NCBI RefSeq assembly: GCF_035222485.1
Contig: NC_085923.1
Span: 2,790,001-2,854,000, forward strand
DNA from: Podospora pseudoanserina
Lineage: Eukaryota; Ascomycota; Sordariomycetes; Sordariales; Podosporaceae
Reading direction: 5' to 3'
DNA length: 64,000 bases
The position numbers and the translations under genes were made by a program. Below the pieces are notes generated by a model that saw nothing but the letters and a program-made list of their open reading frames with translations, searched no databases and was not told the origin of the DNA. Of the stretch, positions 50,101 to 62,642 are shown piece by piece (position 1 is the stretch's first letter; every line of letters begins with the position of its first letter).

Positions 50101-50777
50101 ATGAGCAACCAGGTCAATACATGGGAAGGCAACTCGTGGGAGGGTCGTGCTATCGAGGTAGACAGCATTCTAGATCCTGAGTGTCCGCCCCTGCTTACCA
50201 GGTTATTCTAGCACTATGGTGGCCGGCAGTTGGACACGCAAATCTACGATCCCATCATCTTTCCTGGGTTGTATTCCAACAGCGGTCTTGACATCATGTC
50301 GGTGCTGGTTCGTATTCCCTGACCATCTGCCTAGCTCGGTCTCAGATCATTAACAATGTGTAACAGATCTCTCTCCACTCAAGACCAAACCCCCAGGTGG
50401 ACATTGGAGCTGTCGACATGTCGTGCCCCATCATCGTCTGCGACCTCTTGCGACCCGATCAGCCCATCATCTACGCATCAGACTCCTTCCTGGAACTGAC
50501 AGGATACAACCGACCAGAGGTACTGGAGAGAAACTGCCGGTTCATGCAGGCCCCTGGTGGGCAAGTCAAGCCCAAATCGGCACGAAAATATGTCGACGAA
50601 AAGACAATCAAGAAGATGCGGAAATCGGTCGACCGGAACTCTGAGCTGCAGATCCCAGTCATCAATTTCAAGAAAGATGGTCAAAAATTCACCAACTACC
50701 TGACCATGATTCCGCTACAGTTCAACAGCCACCAGTTCAACATCTCGGTCGGGTTTCAGTGCGAGATGGACGGATGA
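50101..50777 (+). CDS. vvd: Blue-light photoreceptor VIVID (LOV domain)
   Basis: Small flavin-binding LOV protein that adapts cells to light by binding and damping the White Collar Complex. Exons 50101-50157, 50212-50307 and 50367-50777 (introns 54 and 59 bp) give 187 residues, one more than Neurospora VVD. Numbering is conserved: the adduct cysteine is C108 (RNCRF), with C71 and C76, I74, I85, M135, M165 and Q182 at the same positions as in Neurospora. An N-cap with YGGRQLDTQIYDP precedes the LOV core. The usual GxNCRFLQ core reads ERNCRFMQ, changing the first Gly to Glu and the Leu to Met. It lacks other domains, so it is a dedicated LOV protein, not WC-1 (VVD and Envoy are the same family). 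Confidence 0.96.
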
Positions 50778-53439
50778 ATCGAGCTTTCGAAATAGAGCGA
50801 TGCCACGATGAGACATTCACCAGCAACCACATCATCGAGATTCGCTCAGGATCATTGTTTTCTTATTCAAATTGTGTCACACAGCAGGGATCGGCGTTCC
50901 GGATGCATCGAGCGACAATCTGATTTTTGTCTTTGCTTTTCTTCTCTGTTAAAACAAGGTGCTTTTAGGCATTATGATACCCCATTGACAGGGTCTACAC
51001 ACGACCCTTTCTCTCCAGCTTCTATCGATTTGCAGGGTTTTTACTGCAAGTAGGGACGGGCGTCTGGTTCTTATTTACTACATTTTTATTCGACATGTAC
51101 ACATTACTGGTGTTTTTCCTTGGGAGCAAAGACGTTAAGGGTACAAACAAACCAGACACACAAACATGGGAAGGCGTTACGGCTTGAATGGATTGGTACG
51201 ACTCCTAGAATATGGAAGCCGTACATGGCCGATTTTGGAAATGGTCAGGGGACTTTTTTAGCATTGGAATGGGAAATACGTTCAATGGCAGAAACAGACA
51301 GCTGGATGGGCGGAATATGGATGATAGGCCTTTGTATTCTCACCGATATGATGGGAGGGGTCGTTACTACTCGGGATACATGTACAACTAGGCAAAATCG
51401 AGCTGTCGTTACTGGCATTATCGCCAGTGATAGAACCTTGTCCCGGAACAATGCTGCCAGAATGAAATGTGCCAGTAGATCTCTGTCGCTGACCACCAGA
51501 CCTTACTCTCCTAAAGGTGTAGCTTTTGGATATCCCGTCATGTGGCCTGGACAACGGCTCAAAAATGCTGGTAAAAAGAAGCAAGAACAATCAACTACCG
51601 AAAGCCCCTCTCCGACGCCATCGGCGGACGAAACCGTCCGCTCTCAGTCTTGCTCCCCTGACCAACCCCCCTGATCATGTATCCACCCCAGCTCAGTCAT
51701 GATCGCACCCTCGACATCCCCACTTGCGATCACTCACATCCCAAGCAAAAAGCCAAGCTCAGCAAAACCGTTTACATCTCGCTTTTGACTTTCTTTTTCT
51801 GATCTCAAGTTATGCAAGACGTAATTCCTCTTTTCCCAAGAGAAAAAACACATCACGGAGAACTAAGCCGGACAAGTCACTTCCCGGGGTCCCCGACACA
51901 CGTTTTCTGTGGTTATTATTCCACCCTTCTCCCTTACATCTTTCGGTGTCCAGAAGCGGGAGCAGCCGATACTACTTACCATCGAGTGGAAAAAGCATGA
52001 CGCGAGAAACATGAGAAATAACCAAAATCAGGCTTGGCGATCATGGAAGTCGATACCAGCTGCGATGATCAAGGAAACTGTTAGGCCAGCGCAGAAGAGA
52101 TGGCAAACACGGGTCGGCACTTGAATGGATAAGCACAACCTGTATCTGCTGGCAGAAAATTGAGGGAATTACTGTAGCAGCTCTCGCTGTTTGCCGGGTG
52201 ATGGGATGACGGTGACGGCTAGGTACGTTAGGCATAATGGTCTGATGACTGATCATAGGGGGGAAGTACGTACGTCAATCGCACTGCACTGGCGAGCAGG
52301 GGGGTGGAAGGCAAGGTTGATAGGGGAGCTGTTCACGCAGGACAGTGACGTTTCAGCTACAAGTGTCTGGATATTGAAGTTGATAAAAAGGAGCAAAACT
52401 GATAGGGGTAGGCCTATTGTGGTAGTTTGATAAGGGTGTGCTTGGGGAGGCTGACGTCAAATGTTTTGTTTACACTTGTAGGCTATAACCCCAACCCTTG
52501 GTTTACCCCCTTTTGCCCCTTTTCCCATGCCGAGACTTCCGCTTACCTCACCTCCTTCGGCGGGTGTCCCCGCTTTCTCTCTCGTATTCCCTTGGTCTTG
52601 CTTTCTCCTTCTTTTCGTGTTGTTTTCAGCACCTCCACTGCTGAAACGTAATGGTTACCATAGCCGCACCACTCACGTCTTTGAGAACATCTTCAAGTTA
52701 CCCCAGCTAATCTTGACGGGTCGGCTTCCACCTCCTTGAAACTGACAGCCCTTTCTTCTCATTCAGGCGGGCTCTTTAATCCTGTACAGTCGCAGAAAGA
52801 TCCGAGATACCACAACGCAAATGCGGGCCATCGAAGGCCATTTTCCTCGCCTCACACTGACTGTTCTGTCCCACCTACAGCTCGCACTTGCAAACGGCAA
52901 GCGAGCGATCGATCTTTCCACCTACAGGTCTCCTCGTCTCTCACCAACACAGCTACACACGGTTGATCATCCGATGCCATCCATCGCTCCTTCACACTCC
53001 TTTACCGCAACGAAAAGAGAGAAGAACAGATACCTCTCCCTCGACATCTCCTCGCCCGCATCTCATTCAAAGACATCACATCGACAGCCAAGCCGAAGGA
53101 ATCTTCTCCTAAGCACCTGAGCGACAAAAATTCCCACCCACGCCACACTCGTCGACCCGTTTAACCTCCCTCCCTCCAAGAGACCCATCAGACCCATCCT
53201 ATCTATCCTACCAAGCCTGTCCAGCAAAGCAACTAGGTCGATCGCATACCTCTGCCGATCTACAAAAACCTCCGTTGCCTGATCTCCTCTCCAACCTACC
53301 CAACTTACTTGACTGCTGTCGATCGCATAAATGTGACAAGACTGACTGTATGATCACACCATCATCTGCTCAAGCAGCTACAGCCTCTCGACTACAAGAA
53401 AGCGACTGTCAGCTACCTACCAACGACTGACAATCGACG

Positions 53440-53446
53440 ATGTGCG
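53440..53446 (+). pseudogene. Possible orphan first exon (Met-Cys-Gly start)
   Basis: ATGTGCG followed by GTTAGT, after nearly 950 bp of leader-like sequence. Genes for class-II glutamine amidotransferases (glucosamine-6-phosphate synthase, asparagine synthase) begin Met-Cys-Gly with the cysteine as nucleophile, and a very short first exon is my inference. No continuation in any frame appears in the following 1.5 kb, which is repeat-like. Seven bases alone are weak evidence. Confidence 0.2.
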
Positions 53447-54204
53447 GTTAGTAATCATATTCTCGCACACTGACAAAGAGTCGGTAGCACTTTTCGTAAG
53501 GTAACAGGAGATGATCGATTACCAGGCCATTCCCAGTTGGCAGGCACGAACAAGAACGGATGAGATTTTGGCCACTGCTGTTTTACCTTATTGGGGTTTA
53601 CACAGTGGTGAGAATAGGTAGGTAGGCTTAGATAGGTAAGGCAGGTAAGAAGAAAGAAAGATTTATTTGTGCGGCAGGACTGGAGTGTAGGCGCGAATGG
53701 GGATGATGTCAGGCAGGCAACAAGCTGCGATCGGTCCTTCATAGGTCTGTTTTGCTCTCGTGGTTAGCTCTCTTGCTCTGGAATTGGTCAACCTGGGGTA
53801 CTCCAATCCGTATAAATTCGATTCGGTTTGCTAGGCAGACTTAGGGTAGGTCCTTCGATAGTTAAGAGGCATATTCGGCTAGACTATCGACTGAGCTGTC
53901 TACCTATAGAGCTGGAATCAAGGTCGAGAGGTGATTGTCGTTAAACTTATCGATAAATCACTCGATTAAGTCATCGAATGAACTTCTAATAGAGATAACA
54001 TGGAGACTGACGATCAGGCTGTCGATTGAGCTCTTTGGTTGAGCTGTAATTACTAGTCAAGTAAGCCTGCGGTTGTCAGGCTGCCTGTTGGCTGTGGTGT
54101 CTATCGATTAGCTTCAATCAATTGGATTAGATACCTAAGGTAGTCTATCGATTGAGCTGCCATCGATTAAGCGGTCTGCCGATTAAGCTGTCTGCCAAGT
54201 GATT

Positions 54205-54348
54205 TGCTGTCGATTGAGCTGTCTGTCGGTTGAGCTGTCTGTCGATTAAGCTGTCTGTCGATTAAGCTGTCTGTCGATTGAGCTGTCTGTCGATTGAGCT
54301 GTCTATTGATTGAGATGTCTATTGATTGAGATGTCTATCGATTGAGCT
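54205..54348. repeat. 16-bp tandem repeat array
   Basis: Nine consecutive units of GTCTGTCGATTGAGCT (the first partly degenerate). Differences between units are mostly transitions (GATTGAGCT/GATTAAGCT, TCGAT/TTGAT, GAGCT/GAGAT being the exception). Looser copies of the same core extend left to about 53880. The array lies in the AT-rich island left of ceramidase. Confidence 0.95.
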
Positions 54349-54997
54349 GCCTGTCAACTCAGTCAGTCGGTTGAGGTAGTTATTCTGAGCAGCCCTTACC
54401 GCTTTCTTATTCTCTCCATTAACCAGCCTATTATTCAGGGCTTGCTGGACTTATCAGCTTAATAAAGGACCATCGGCTACTTTAGCACTGCCAGCTAGAT
54501 ACCTAGGTCGCATTTTATTCCTTTATCAACACTACAGTTACTTATTTTGTTCGATCGAAGTGTTTTACAATGGCTAGTTAAACTGCGGAGGATGTCGTCG
54601 ATCCGGTGCTGGGTCCTTTTGGCGATAGAGCTGTTGATTACTTTAGCGATTGATCAAATATCTCGACAAGATAGCTAATAATTCTTTGAACTAATGTTGT
54701 CGGTTGCTTCAGCGGCCAAGTCCCCATCATCTCACCAGTTGAGACTTATCTTAAAGTACCGTAGTCTACTAAGTACCTAGGTTACCGAGTTAATCGTCGA
54801 TTCAATTTACTTTATAGTTCATCTTTGATGATTGTAGGTCGCACACTGCTATTTACTAAAGCTCCATATACCCTCATTACCCTCCTCCACATCCTTCACA
54901 CCACAAAGTCGCAGCGAGTGTTCTGTTTACCGGCTATTTATTGTCTTGTTCATTCCAGTCATCATCTCATCTACCCATCAACCCCTCTTTATCCCCC

Positions 54998-57259
54998 TCA
55001 ACTCAGCGTAAAACTATTCGACACCCCCTCAAAAGCCTTAATACTCCCAATCAACGGCTTCGAATCACCATGATACCTCACCCTATACGTCCCCGCACTG
55101 TCCTCTGTCGCGCTCGTCTCCCAGGTAATCGTCACCTCGCTGTGCCCCAAAGCCCAGTTCGTCCTCTTCCAAGTATACACCAGCTTCCAATCCTCATCAC
55201 TCAGCACCCTCGTCCACTGCCCATTGACCTGCTTCTCCACCGCGGCATACGTCCCCTCAAGTCTCAAGTTATTCCTCGGGTTCGCACCCTGGAATCGAAC
55301 ACTCACCGCCTGACCGCGGGTGTACGACGCAGCAGGCTGAGTGAGGACGGCCCCGAACTTCTTCCCGATGGGCTCGGCGTCAAACGCGACGCCAGTGATG
55401 AAGCTGAGCGAGTTTTCGCGGTTGTCTGGGGGTGCTGGAGAGCCGAAAGTTGGCTGGGAGCTGGAAGACGACGAGAGATACGGCAGGCCGCGGAGGGTGA
55501 GGTTGACAAATGCGGGGAGCGCCCACTGACCAAAGAGAGTCGAAGCTCCTTCGTATCGCTGGATCTGGTACTCCTCTGGGGTTGTCAAGTAGTGGGAGTA
55601 AGTGTTTGCTGGACCTCCCAATACGACGTAGGGTTCGGTTCCCAAGGACAGCTCAGAAGCAGCCGCGTTCTTCACAGCAGCCTTCCACCTTCTGCCAGCC
55701 ATGGTGGTGACTTCGACAGGGGAGACAACGATGATGAACTGCCCCACACGGAAAGATTGAATATCCATAATGTTGGGGCTCCAGGCATAGGGGACGTCCA
55801 TCTCGCCTACGTTGAGGAGGACAGGCTTGGGCTGTTGGCAGGCCTTCTGTTGGGGAGAAGGCGCCTTGAGCAAACCACCGACAACAGACCAGAACGGGTT
55901 GTTGGGCGCACCGGAGTCGCCCTGGGTGAAGTCAAATGCGCCGGGCCAGTCAGACGTGCCGGCAGCAAAGGAGTGTCCCAACGCAGCAGGGCAGGTTTGC
56001 ACGAGAGTGCCGTTGGCAAGGGGAAAGGTGTAGTAGCGCATATCCTGGAAGTAGTGGAACGAGCGGACCGAGGCGCCTGTGACAGGAGTCGATGAAGAAG
56101 CAAGAGAAGTCTAGAGCTGTCAGTTCAAAGAACCTGCCGACGTCGCCAAAAGAAAACTCACATAGAGACTCTTAGCCCCATCAAACTGCCTCTGCGCAAT
56201 AATCTCACAGCTCGCCACCCCCAAATCCAACTTCTCAAACGCCGGTCCCCTCGCCCGACAAGCCTGGCTCTTCCCATCCGCACACGTACTCGTCTCAAAA
56301 TCGCACATCTGCCCGGACCCATCATCACACCAAGCGCCCAACACATTCGGCGACGAATCCCCCATATTTGCCTGCGAAAACCCAGCCACAAACCCTTCGG
56401 CAACCGCACTGTCACCCCTCACGCTCCTCTCAAAATAATAAGCCGCCAACCCCTTGTTATCCCCTGTCACATGGGTATTATTCCCCTGCATTGAAGTAGG
56501 ATGGACCGGAAACCAAGTCAACACCCCGATATTCTTCCCATCCGACGCCCTCTGGAACCTCAACAACGTCATAATCTTTTCCACACTGTCATCCCCATAC
56601 TGAGCCCGTTCCGCGGCAGGGTTGGCCAAGTACGAGTACAAACTCCGGTTGATGTTTGCGTCTTCGATTCTGGTGGTGCCAAAGTCGAGGTAACCCTCCT
56701 GAAGGCCCTCGTGCGCCCGCTTGACAGCCAAAATGGCGCCGTCGACGATAGCCTTGTAACTCTGCTTGTCGAAACCCAAGCTCGTGATTTGGGGGAGCAA
56801 GTAGTTGAACCAGGCTCCGGGACCAGAATGTGAATGTGTGCCGGTAACAGCCACATTGCCGGCTTTGTACATGCTGTACCCCGTCCCTTGGGCAGCGATG
56901 CCCTCCAAAATCCCACGGCGGACGGCGGTATCGCCAGACATGGTATCCAGAACAAGGTAAACAAACCGGTTGGCGGGGTTGGACACCTCCCCGATGATGA
57001 ACGCGCGAGCGTACAATCGTTGGCGGAGACCAGTACCAGTTTGAGCTGTGTCGGCGTAACCAGCAAAGTTGATCTCTACCACCGGACCGGTGATATCTGC
57101 TTTGCCCACACCAATAAGATACTTGTCGCCGACTGCTCGTTTTTGGGAGCCATGACTGCTGCTGGGGAGGGCGGTAACTAGCTGCGTGAAGGCAAGAAGA
57201 GCGAACAGGAAAATGCTGGCAAACGTGGACACAATAGTCTGTCCTCTGGTTGGCGACAT
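54998..57259 (-). CDS. Neutral ceramidase
   Basis: Zinc-dependent secreted or membrane-bound amidase that cleaves ceramide to sphingosine and fatty acid. Exons 57259-56162 and 56110-54998 (51-bp intron) give 736 residues, the normal family size. A hydrophobic signal segment covers about 11-30, cleaved probably near ALP. The catalytic domain begins at about 46 (YLIGVGKADITGP). Metal ligands include H142 and H144 (GTHSHSGPG), and HPTSMQGNNTHVTGDNKG near 253 is the expected second histidine block. The nucleophile is Ser303 in GDSSPN. The last 170 residues form the immunoglobulin-like C-terminal domain ending TWKRTNWALG and VRYHGDSKP. The ATG at 57259 is the first methionine codon; the frame extends upstream only from GTG. 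Confidence 0.93.
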
Positions 57260-60200
57260 TGCAACTGACTGACTTGACCAGACCGATCGAGCAAACGACC
57301 GACTTGGAGAAAGACAGAAAGAGAGGAGGAAGGGAAGAGGTGGTATCCTGCGATAGTGTGGTTGGGGGGAAGCCGTCCACCTTTTAATCCAACCGATCTC
57401 CCATGATTCCCCAATCTCGACCACCACCTACCTTACCCGGGCCGCTTCCCCAACGAGATTGGTCCACAAAGTTCCATGACAGTAACCATAGGTAAGGTAG
57501 CTCATACAACCTGTCTCAGTAGCCACTTGCACACGCTGCTTGGAGCTAACAAAAGGCCAAGTTGAGTGTAACCTCCCCCTCCCCATTGTTCAGCTATTCC
57601 CGGTCCAACAAGTTCAGGTATCTTGAAAAAAAAGCTAAAAGGTTGTCGATGCATTATTGGTTCCACGACGTGGTAATGTGCCTTCCCCACAAAAAGATAT
57701 TCCGGGAAGTGGGCAGCAAAATCATCACCATGTTAAGCCCTGCTCAGTAAAAAGGCATGTCGATCGGACGTGTTTTCCACTTATGACAGCCTTGACAGGA
57801 TACTAGTGAGTCGAGAATGTAACTCTGCTTGCAGCGGTTATCTGTAAGTGCACACACACACATACCTATCGAGACATCATATGGACAAACGTTGCACTTG
57901 GTTCCATCCTCCCCTCTGCTCTTCAGCAGCCAACCCCGCAGTCAGTCACTCGTTCGTTCTTTCCTTCTCTTTTTACTCCTGCCTCCTATTTCCATCCGCG
58001 TGATGCCTTCGCTCCTTCTCCCGCCGAGAGTTCTTGCACTTTTAGTCCCTTCCCAAGACACCACTTGCTCAACCACAAGGAAGCAACAACAGCGGCAGCT
58101 GCTCCTGCACCCCTGACAGCATAAACCTATCACCTTAGCGCATTCGCTTCCCGTCCCCCCCTCCCGTCCAATGAACAATACCGCCTGCAGCATCGATCAA
58201 CACCTTGATTTTTATTGCTTTTCCCGTCTTCGTGGTGTGGAAGTGGCATGTCCGGTGATGTAATCTCGCAGTTCAGGAACCACATCCCATTGGGTGTACC
58301 TGCCTCCTTCCCGTCTTCAACAAATCCATTGTTCTTTTTCCAGGTTGGCAGCTGAAGAACAAAGAACCGTTACACTCTCTTAACTGCGGGGACACCCCTT
58401 CTCCCTTCTTTTGCACAGCGGCTTTCTTCAAAGTGACGTCGTAACGAAAATCCGCATCTAGCCGTAGGCGGCTTGTTACCTACCCTCTGGAAGTGGTCAT
58501 GCGGATATATAACCCGAATCCGAATTGGGGGTTGACCATCCGAACCCGTGCTGTTACCTCTTGTCCCCTTTCGATAAACAGATTTGGTAGATAGGTAGTT
58601 ATCTGGGTGCCACTCGCTGGTTTTCCCATTTCTAGCGACCAGCCCCGTGTATGCACTCTGTACGCCAGCAGGTTGGTTGTGGTGGTGTCGTGTGGGTGCT
58701 AATCTTCAACGTCTTTCTGCCCAAGCCAACCAGATGCTCTTGTCACGGTTTTGTCACCATGGCAGTGGCAAGGGGGGAAATAACTTTTGAAAAAGCGCAA
58801 CCTATCGGTATTGAGCATCTCGTCGAGAATGACATTTTTTTCACAGAGTAAAATTAGAATCATCCTCGAAATGTCCCCCCAACTTCTGATCTTCAGTTGG
58901 TGGTCGTGCGACTACCAACAACAACCCTGGCCTATATCCCTACCTACCCCAGCTCCAACCCTTGCTTCGACTGCAAAGAAAGCCAAGCCTCTCCGATGAC
59001 ACCGTCCCTGAAGTCTCGCTTGCGCGACGGGCCAGCGGCGGGGAGGAGGAGGTGCAAACCAACCCCGCTCACAATACCATCACACTCACTTGCTCACGTG
59101 GTCTGCATTCGATGGCCAGAAAAATAGTGAGGGTATCACAGCTATTCCATTCCCTCCCATCTTCAGGCGTTCAATCAGCATATACGCTACCGATACAGCA
59201 CCTCTCTTCCTTCTACAGATCATACACAGCAGCACCACAACAACAACCGCCAACTTTCCCACAATCCACCCACCCACCTCTTCTCACTTGGACAGTCCCA
59301 TCTTCGCACTAAGTCAGCATCCTCCTCCTCTTGATCCGTTCCCCACCTTCTCCCTCCTTCCACAGCGGTATAAGATATATGGTATATGTTATAGCAAAAA
59401 TAAGTAACCGCGCAGGTAAATCTCCTTCTCCTCAGTCAGTCGCTCACCAAACCTTCCAACCTTGTAACATCCATCCATCCCACTCACCACACCCCCCCTC
59501 CACCTTTTATCCTCCAAAACCACTTTTCACATCAAACTCCAACTCATCTCACAATTATCAAAACAAAACGAGAATAAAACCACAGGAAATAATAAAAAAA
59601 AAGCTACTAAAAAGATTTCCCAGCCCCTTGCTATGCTAAAAGCCGTTGCCACCCCCGTCCTTTTCACTCCGATAAGAGAAGAAAAGAGAAGAAAAGAAAG
59701 CCACGAAAAAAAAAAAAATACGAAGACTATGTAAAGAATGATAAACATGTCCCGCTTAAGAAATATACATGATGTTATGAATGAGAATGAAGCCCTTGAC
59801 CCCCCAGAAAAAAGAAAAAAAAACTCCCATAAACGCCTCCTTGTCTCGCCTTGTGCAATGAATATGTGTTGTCGCTTCCCATAATCCCTTGTTTCCCCGC
59901 CGCCATTTGCCTCATCTCTCGGGATGAAGCAGCCCTCCCGTTTCATATACTCGCTGGTATGCTTTTGAAAAAACACACGTGCCCCGTTGTCGTCATCTTT
60001 CCCGAAAACAAAGAGAAACCCAAAAAGGAGCCGAACCCCGATTACCCTTCTCTTATACTCCCCTTCCCCGCTGGCCTACCGTCGCTGTTGAAAAGCGAGA
60101 AAGAGAAGAAGAAAAAAGACACTTTTCCAGTTCCCCCCTCCCAAGAATCTTTCCCTTCGTGATCGATGAAACCTGTGAAAAACCGTTGAATCGGCAATGT

Positions 60201-60454
60201 GTGCTGTTTAGGTGGATATACATTGGTGTGTTTGCGTGTGTGTGCATGAATGTTTATGGTGGTGGTGGTTGGTATCGTTGTGGTATCGAATAAAAAACAG
60301 TGCCGCGTCGTCGTGCTGTCTCATGTAGGACTGTCGCTTAGTTCTAGAGACAAGAAAGAAATCCCCGCTTATTTATAGAGGCGGTCGAGCATCATGTCCT
60401 TTCCCTGCTACTTATTCTCAGTTAGCTCCGGTGTTGCTGAAAGCACATGCTGGT
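57260..60454. other. 3.2-kb interval, ceramidase upstream/Caf40 downstream
   Basis: No supportable gene. Several CT- and CA-rich tracts (57900-58200, 59000-59560) and A-rich runs (59580-59830) are present. The right end contains the 3' untranslated region of the Caf40 gene. Confidence 0.5.
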
Positions 60455-61694
60455 TCAGATTCCAAGTTGGCCGCTGGGTTCGACTACATTTTCCTGAAGG
60501 TTGACAACGAGCTGGTGCAGACAACGCTTTGTTGCGGCGTCATCCCGAAGGACGGCGGCAAAAGTGTTGTCTCGCAGAGGCTCTGGGAGGCACTGACGCA
60601 ACGCCTCACGGGCTCTCGCATTATCGCTCAACCTGTTGCGCACCTAGTCAGCGTGACGCTGGTAGACAGCGACCAAGGAGTACTCACCTAAGGAAGCATC
60701 GCACAACATGCTTCAGGAGCCTAGCCGTTTGCTGTTCGACAAGCTGGCCCACCATGTTGCTCAACACTGTCCCGACCGCATAGAATCGCTCGTATGTGGC
60801 GCAAATATAGTTGAGGCCGTTGTCGTCGAGCAGAATCTTCTGGACAATGAAAATCGCCACCGTCTTGCTGAGCTCGGACCCCGTCTCCATGATGCGAAGA
60901 CAGAGAGGAATGATCTCGGTGGTCAACAGGAAGTTGATCACCTCAGTCGAGTCATTCTTAACCAGCGCACCGATCACTCCCAACGACGTGAGCCGCAAGT
61001 ATTCGAACGGCCTAGACTTGGAGGTTGTGTTGAGGAACGGATACAGGAAAAGAGGAATATGAGCTGGAGGGTATGTCAGCAAGCATATCAAAAAACAATA
61101 AACTATAGCCGGCGCGCCTTACCGCTTAGGAACAATGTGCGTGTCTCGTTGTGCGACGCAACACACTGGAGGAGAGCCAGCGCGTTGCACACTCTGTTGG
61201 AAGCCGCCGCAGTGAGTTGCGATGGGTTCAACAAGCTGTACACGCTGATGATCTCCTGAAGGAGCGAGGTCATGACGCCTAATGTCACTTGTTAGCCTAA
61301 AGTATGCCAGAGAAAAGAGAGGCGAAGATATCCTACCAAACGAGTGCCACAAGATAAGTGCCAACTCGGGTACCTGTTCCCGCTTCTTGCTGAGCTCCAA
61401 CAAGGCCGCCTCGCGCGTGTTCTCATCAAGCAGATCGGCGATGTACTGCAGTGTCCGTCTATTGTCCTCCGAGACGGACGCATCCAACGAGCTCTCCTGC
61501 GCGTGGCTCTGCGCCAGGGCATTGACGCCATTGTGAGCGCCAGCCAGGCGGTTGTGATATTGCTGCTGGGCCACATTCACAGCACCCTGAGCAGCGGCCT
61601 GGACGTGGTGCTGGTGCGATGTCTGCTGGTGCATCCAGGCCGAGTCTGCCTGGGGATACTGGTGGTGGCCATATACGTGCGGGTTGGGCATCAT
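60455..61694 (-). CDS. caf40: CCR4-NOT subunit Caf40/Rcd1 (CNOT9)
   Basis: Armadillo-repeat subunit of the CCR4-NOT deadenylase complex that connects to RNA-binding partners. Four exons (61694-61337, 61278-61123, 61063-60688, 60632-60455; introns 58, 59 and 55 bp) give 355 residues. The Gln/His/Ala-rich N-terminus (1-80) is disordered. The conserved core begins near 85 ([25 protein letters not shown]) and continues through [17 protein letters not shown], then [10 protein letters not shown] and [19 protein letters not shown], and ends [15 protein letters not shown]. The core is nearly family-consensus. The third intron uses GTGAGT and the second of two nearby acceptors (GCGCAACAG); the earlier one would give a stop. 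The first ATG of the frame is 61694. Confidence 0.95.
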
Positions 61695-62642
61695 CTTGTC
61701 GGCGGTGGAAGCGCGTGATTGTGCTGGCGTAGCGAGAGAGGCAGATGAAGACGGGGGTAGGTAGCAGGTAGCGGTTGCGCGATGTGAAATTGTGGAGATA
61801 GCAGACAAAGATGGGTATGGTGGTTTCTTTTCTGTTATCTAGTATGGCCAGTTTGCTGAGAAGAAGGTGGGACAGTATCGAGAGTGGGCGCGGACGTCAT
61901 GAGCTGGGTGCTTGTCGGTCGGTGGTTTGTGTGGTTGAGTGGAAGTGTGGTTGGAGGGGTGGTTAAAGATGGGAGTTTCTTGTCGGGCAGGGTTGCTGCT
62001 GGGTGGAGGATGCATCGAAGCGTCCAGAGTTCAGAGCCGCACTTTGACGGCGGTTTTCGGCTGTTGAGCACGGGCCACTGTGGGGGATTCTCTCTTGCTC
62101 CTTGGCTTGGGCCTATTGGGTTGGGCTGCTCCTTTATCTTGGCAGCCAAGATGGGACTGGCCGTTTGTAAAGCTCATCCGTCTGCTCTTTGTGTATCGTC
62201 CGGAGAATTCCTTCCTGTGTCCGTCTGCAGCAGCTGGTCATCTTCCTCACTTGCATTGCATCATGTGGCCAGGGTTTCTGTCGTCCTATCTACTTGCTCC
62301 CTATTCACTTGCTCTCTAATCACTTGCATCCGATCTAGTGTCATTGTAAAAAGCATCTAGTTTAAAATATCACTCCAGAATAGATAGCTAATAGGAAGAA
62401 GAGAAATACTGAGAGCTGAACCAGGCCTCAATATAGTAACCTTTTAAAACGCCCAAATCAAATCCCGCCAAACCCGGTGCTCTGGACCGCAGAGACTATC
62501 AGACCTCTAGTCTACCCAAGGGATATCTATCTATAGCAACCAGCCCTAGTATAACTCCCAATACCAAAACAAAACAATCAACCATAACACCATCCCAATG
62601 CAATGCATCCTCCCAGTCCAATCCCCTTTTCCTTTCCCAAAA
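61695..62642. other. Upstream of Caf40, downstream of the GPI protein
   Basis: About 0.95 kb with no gene. The 62340-62560 part is AT-rich with short runs. Confidence 0.5.

Larger units (their letters stand above)
50778..54997. other. 4.2-kb interval: pyrimidine-rich leader, then AT-rich repeat island
   Basis: After vvd, frames at about 51120-51674 (both strands) have no recognisable content. From about 52490 to 53440 the plus strand is CT-rich and resembles a long 5' leader that ends in a possible tiny exon. From about 53450 to 54830 the sequence turns AT-richer, with many TCGAT-containing repeats and a 16-bp tandem array. No protein-coding gene is complete here. Confidence 0.5.

Noticed and set aside
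51120-51674. A 184-codon plus-strand frame and opposing minus-strand frames after vvd.
   Set aside because: Amino-acid makeup (Trp/Met/Thr scatter) is unlike the neighbouring genes, no domain is seen and the plus frame is probably 3' flank of vvd.
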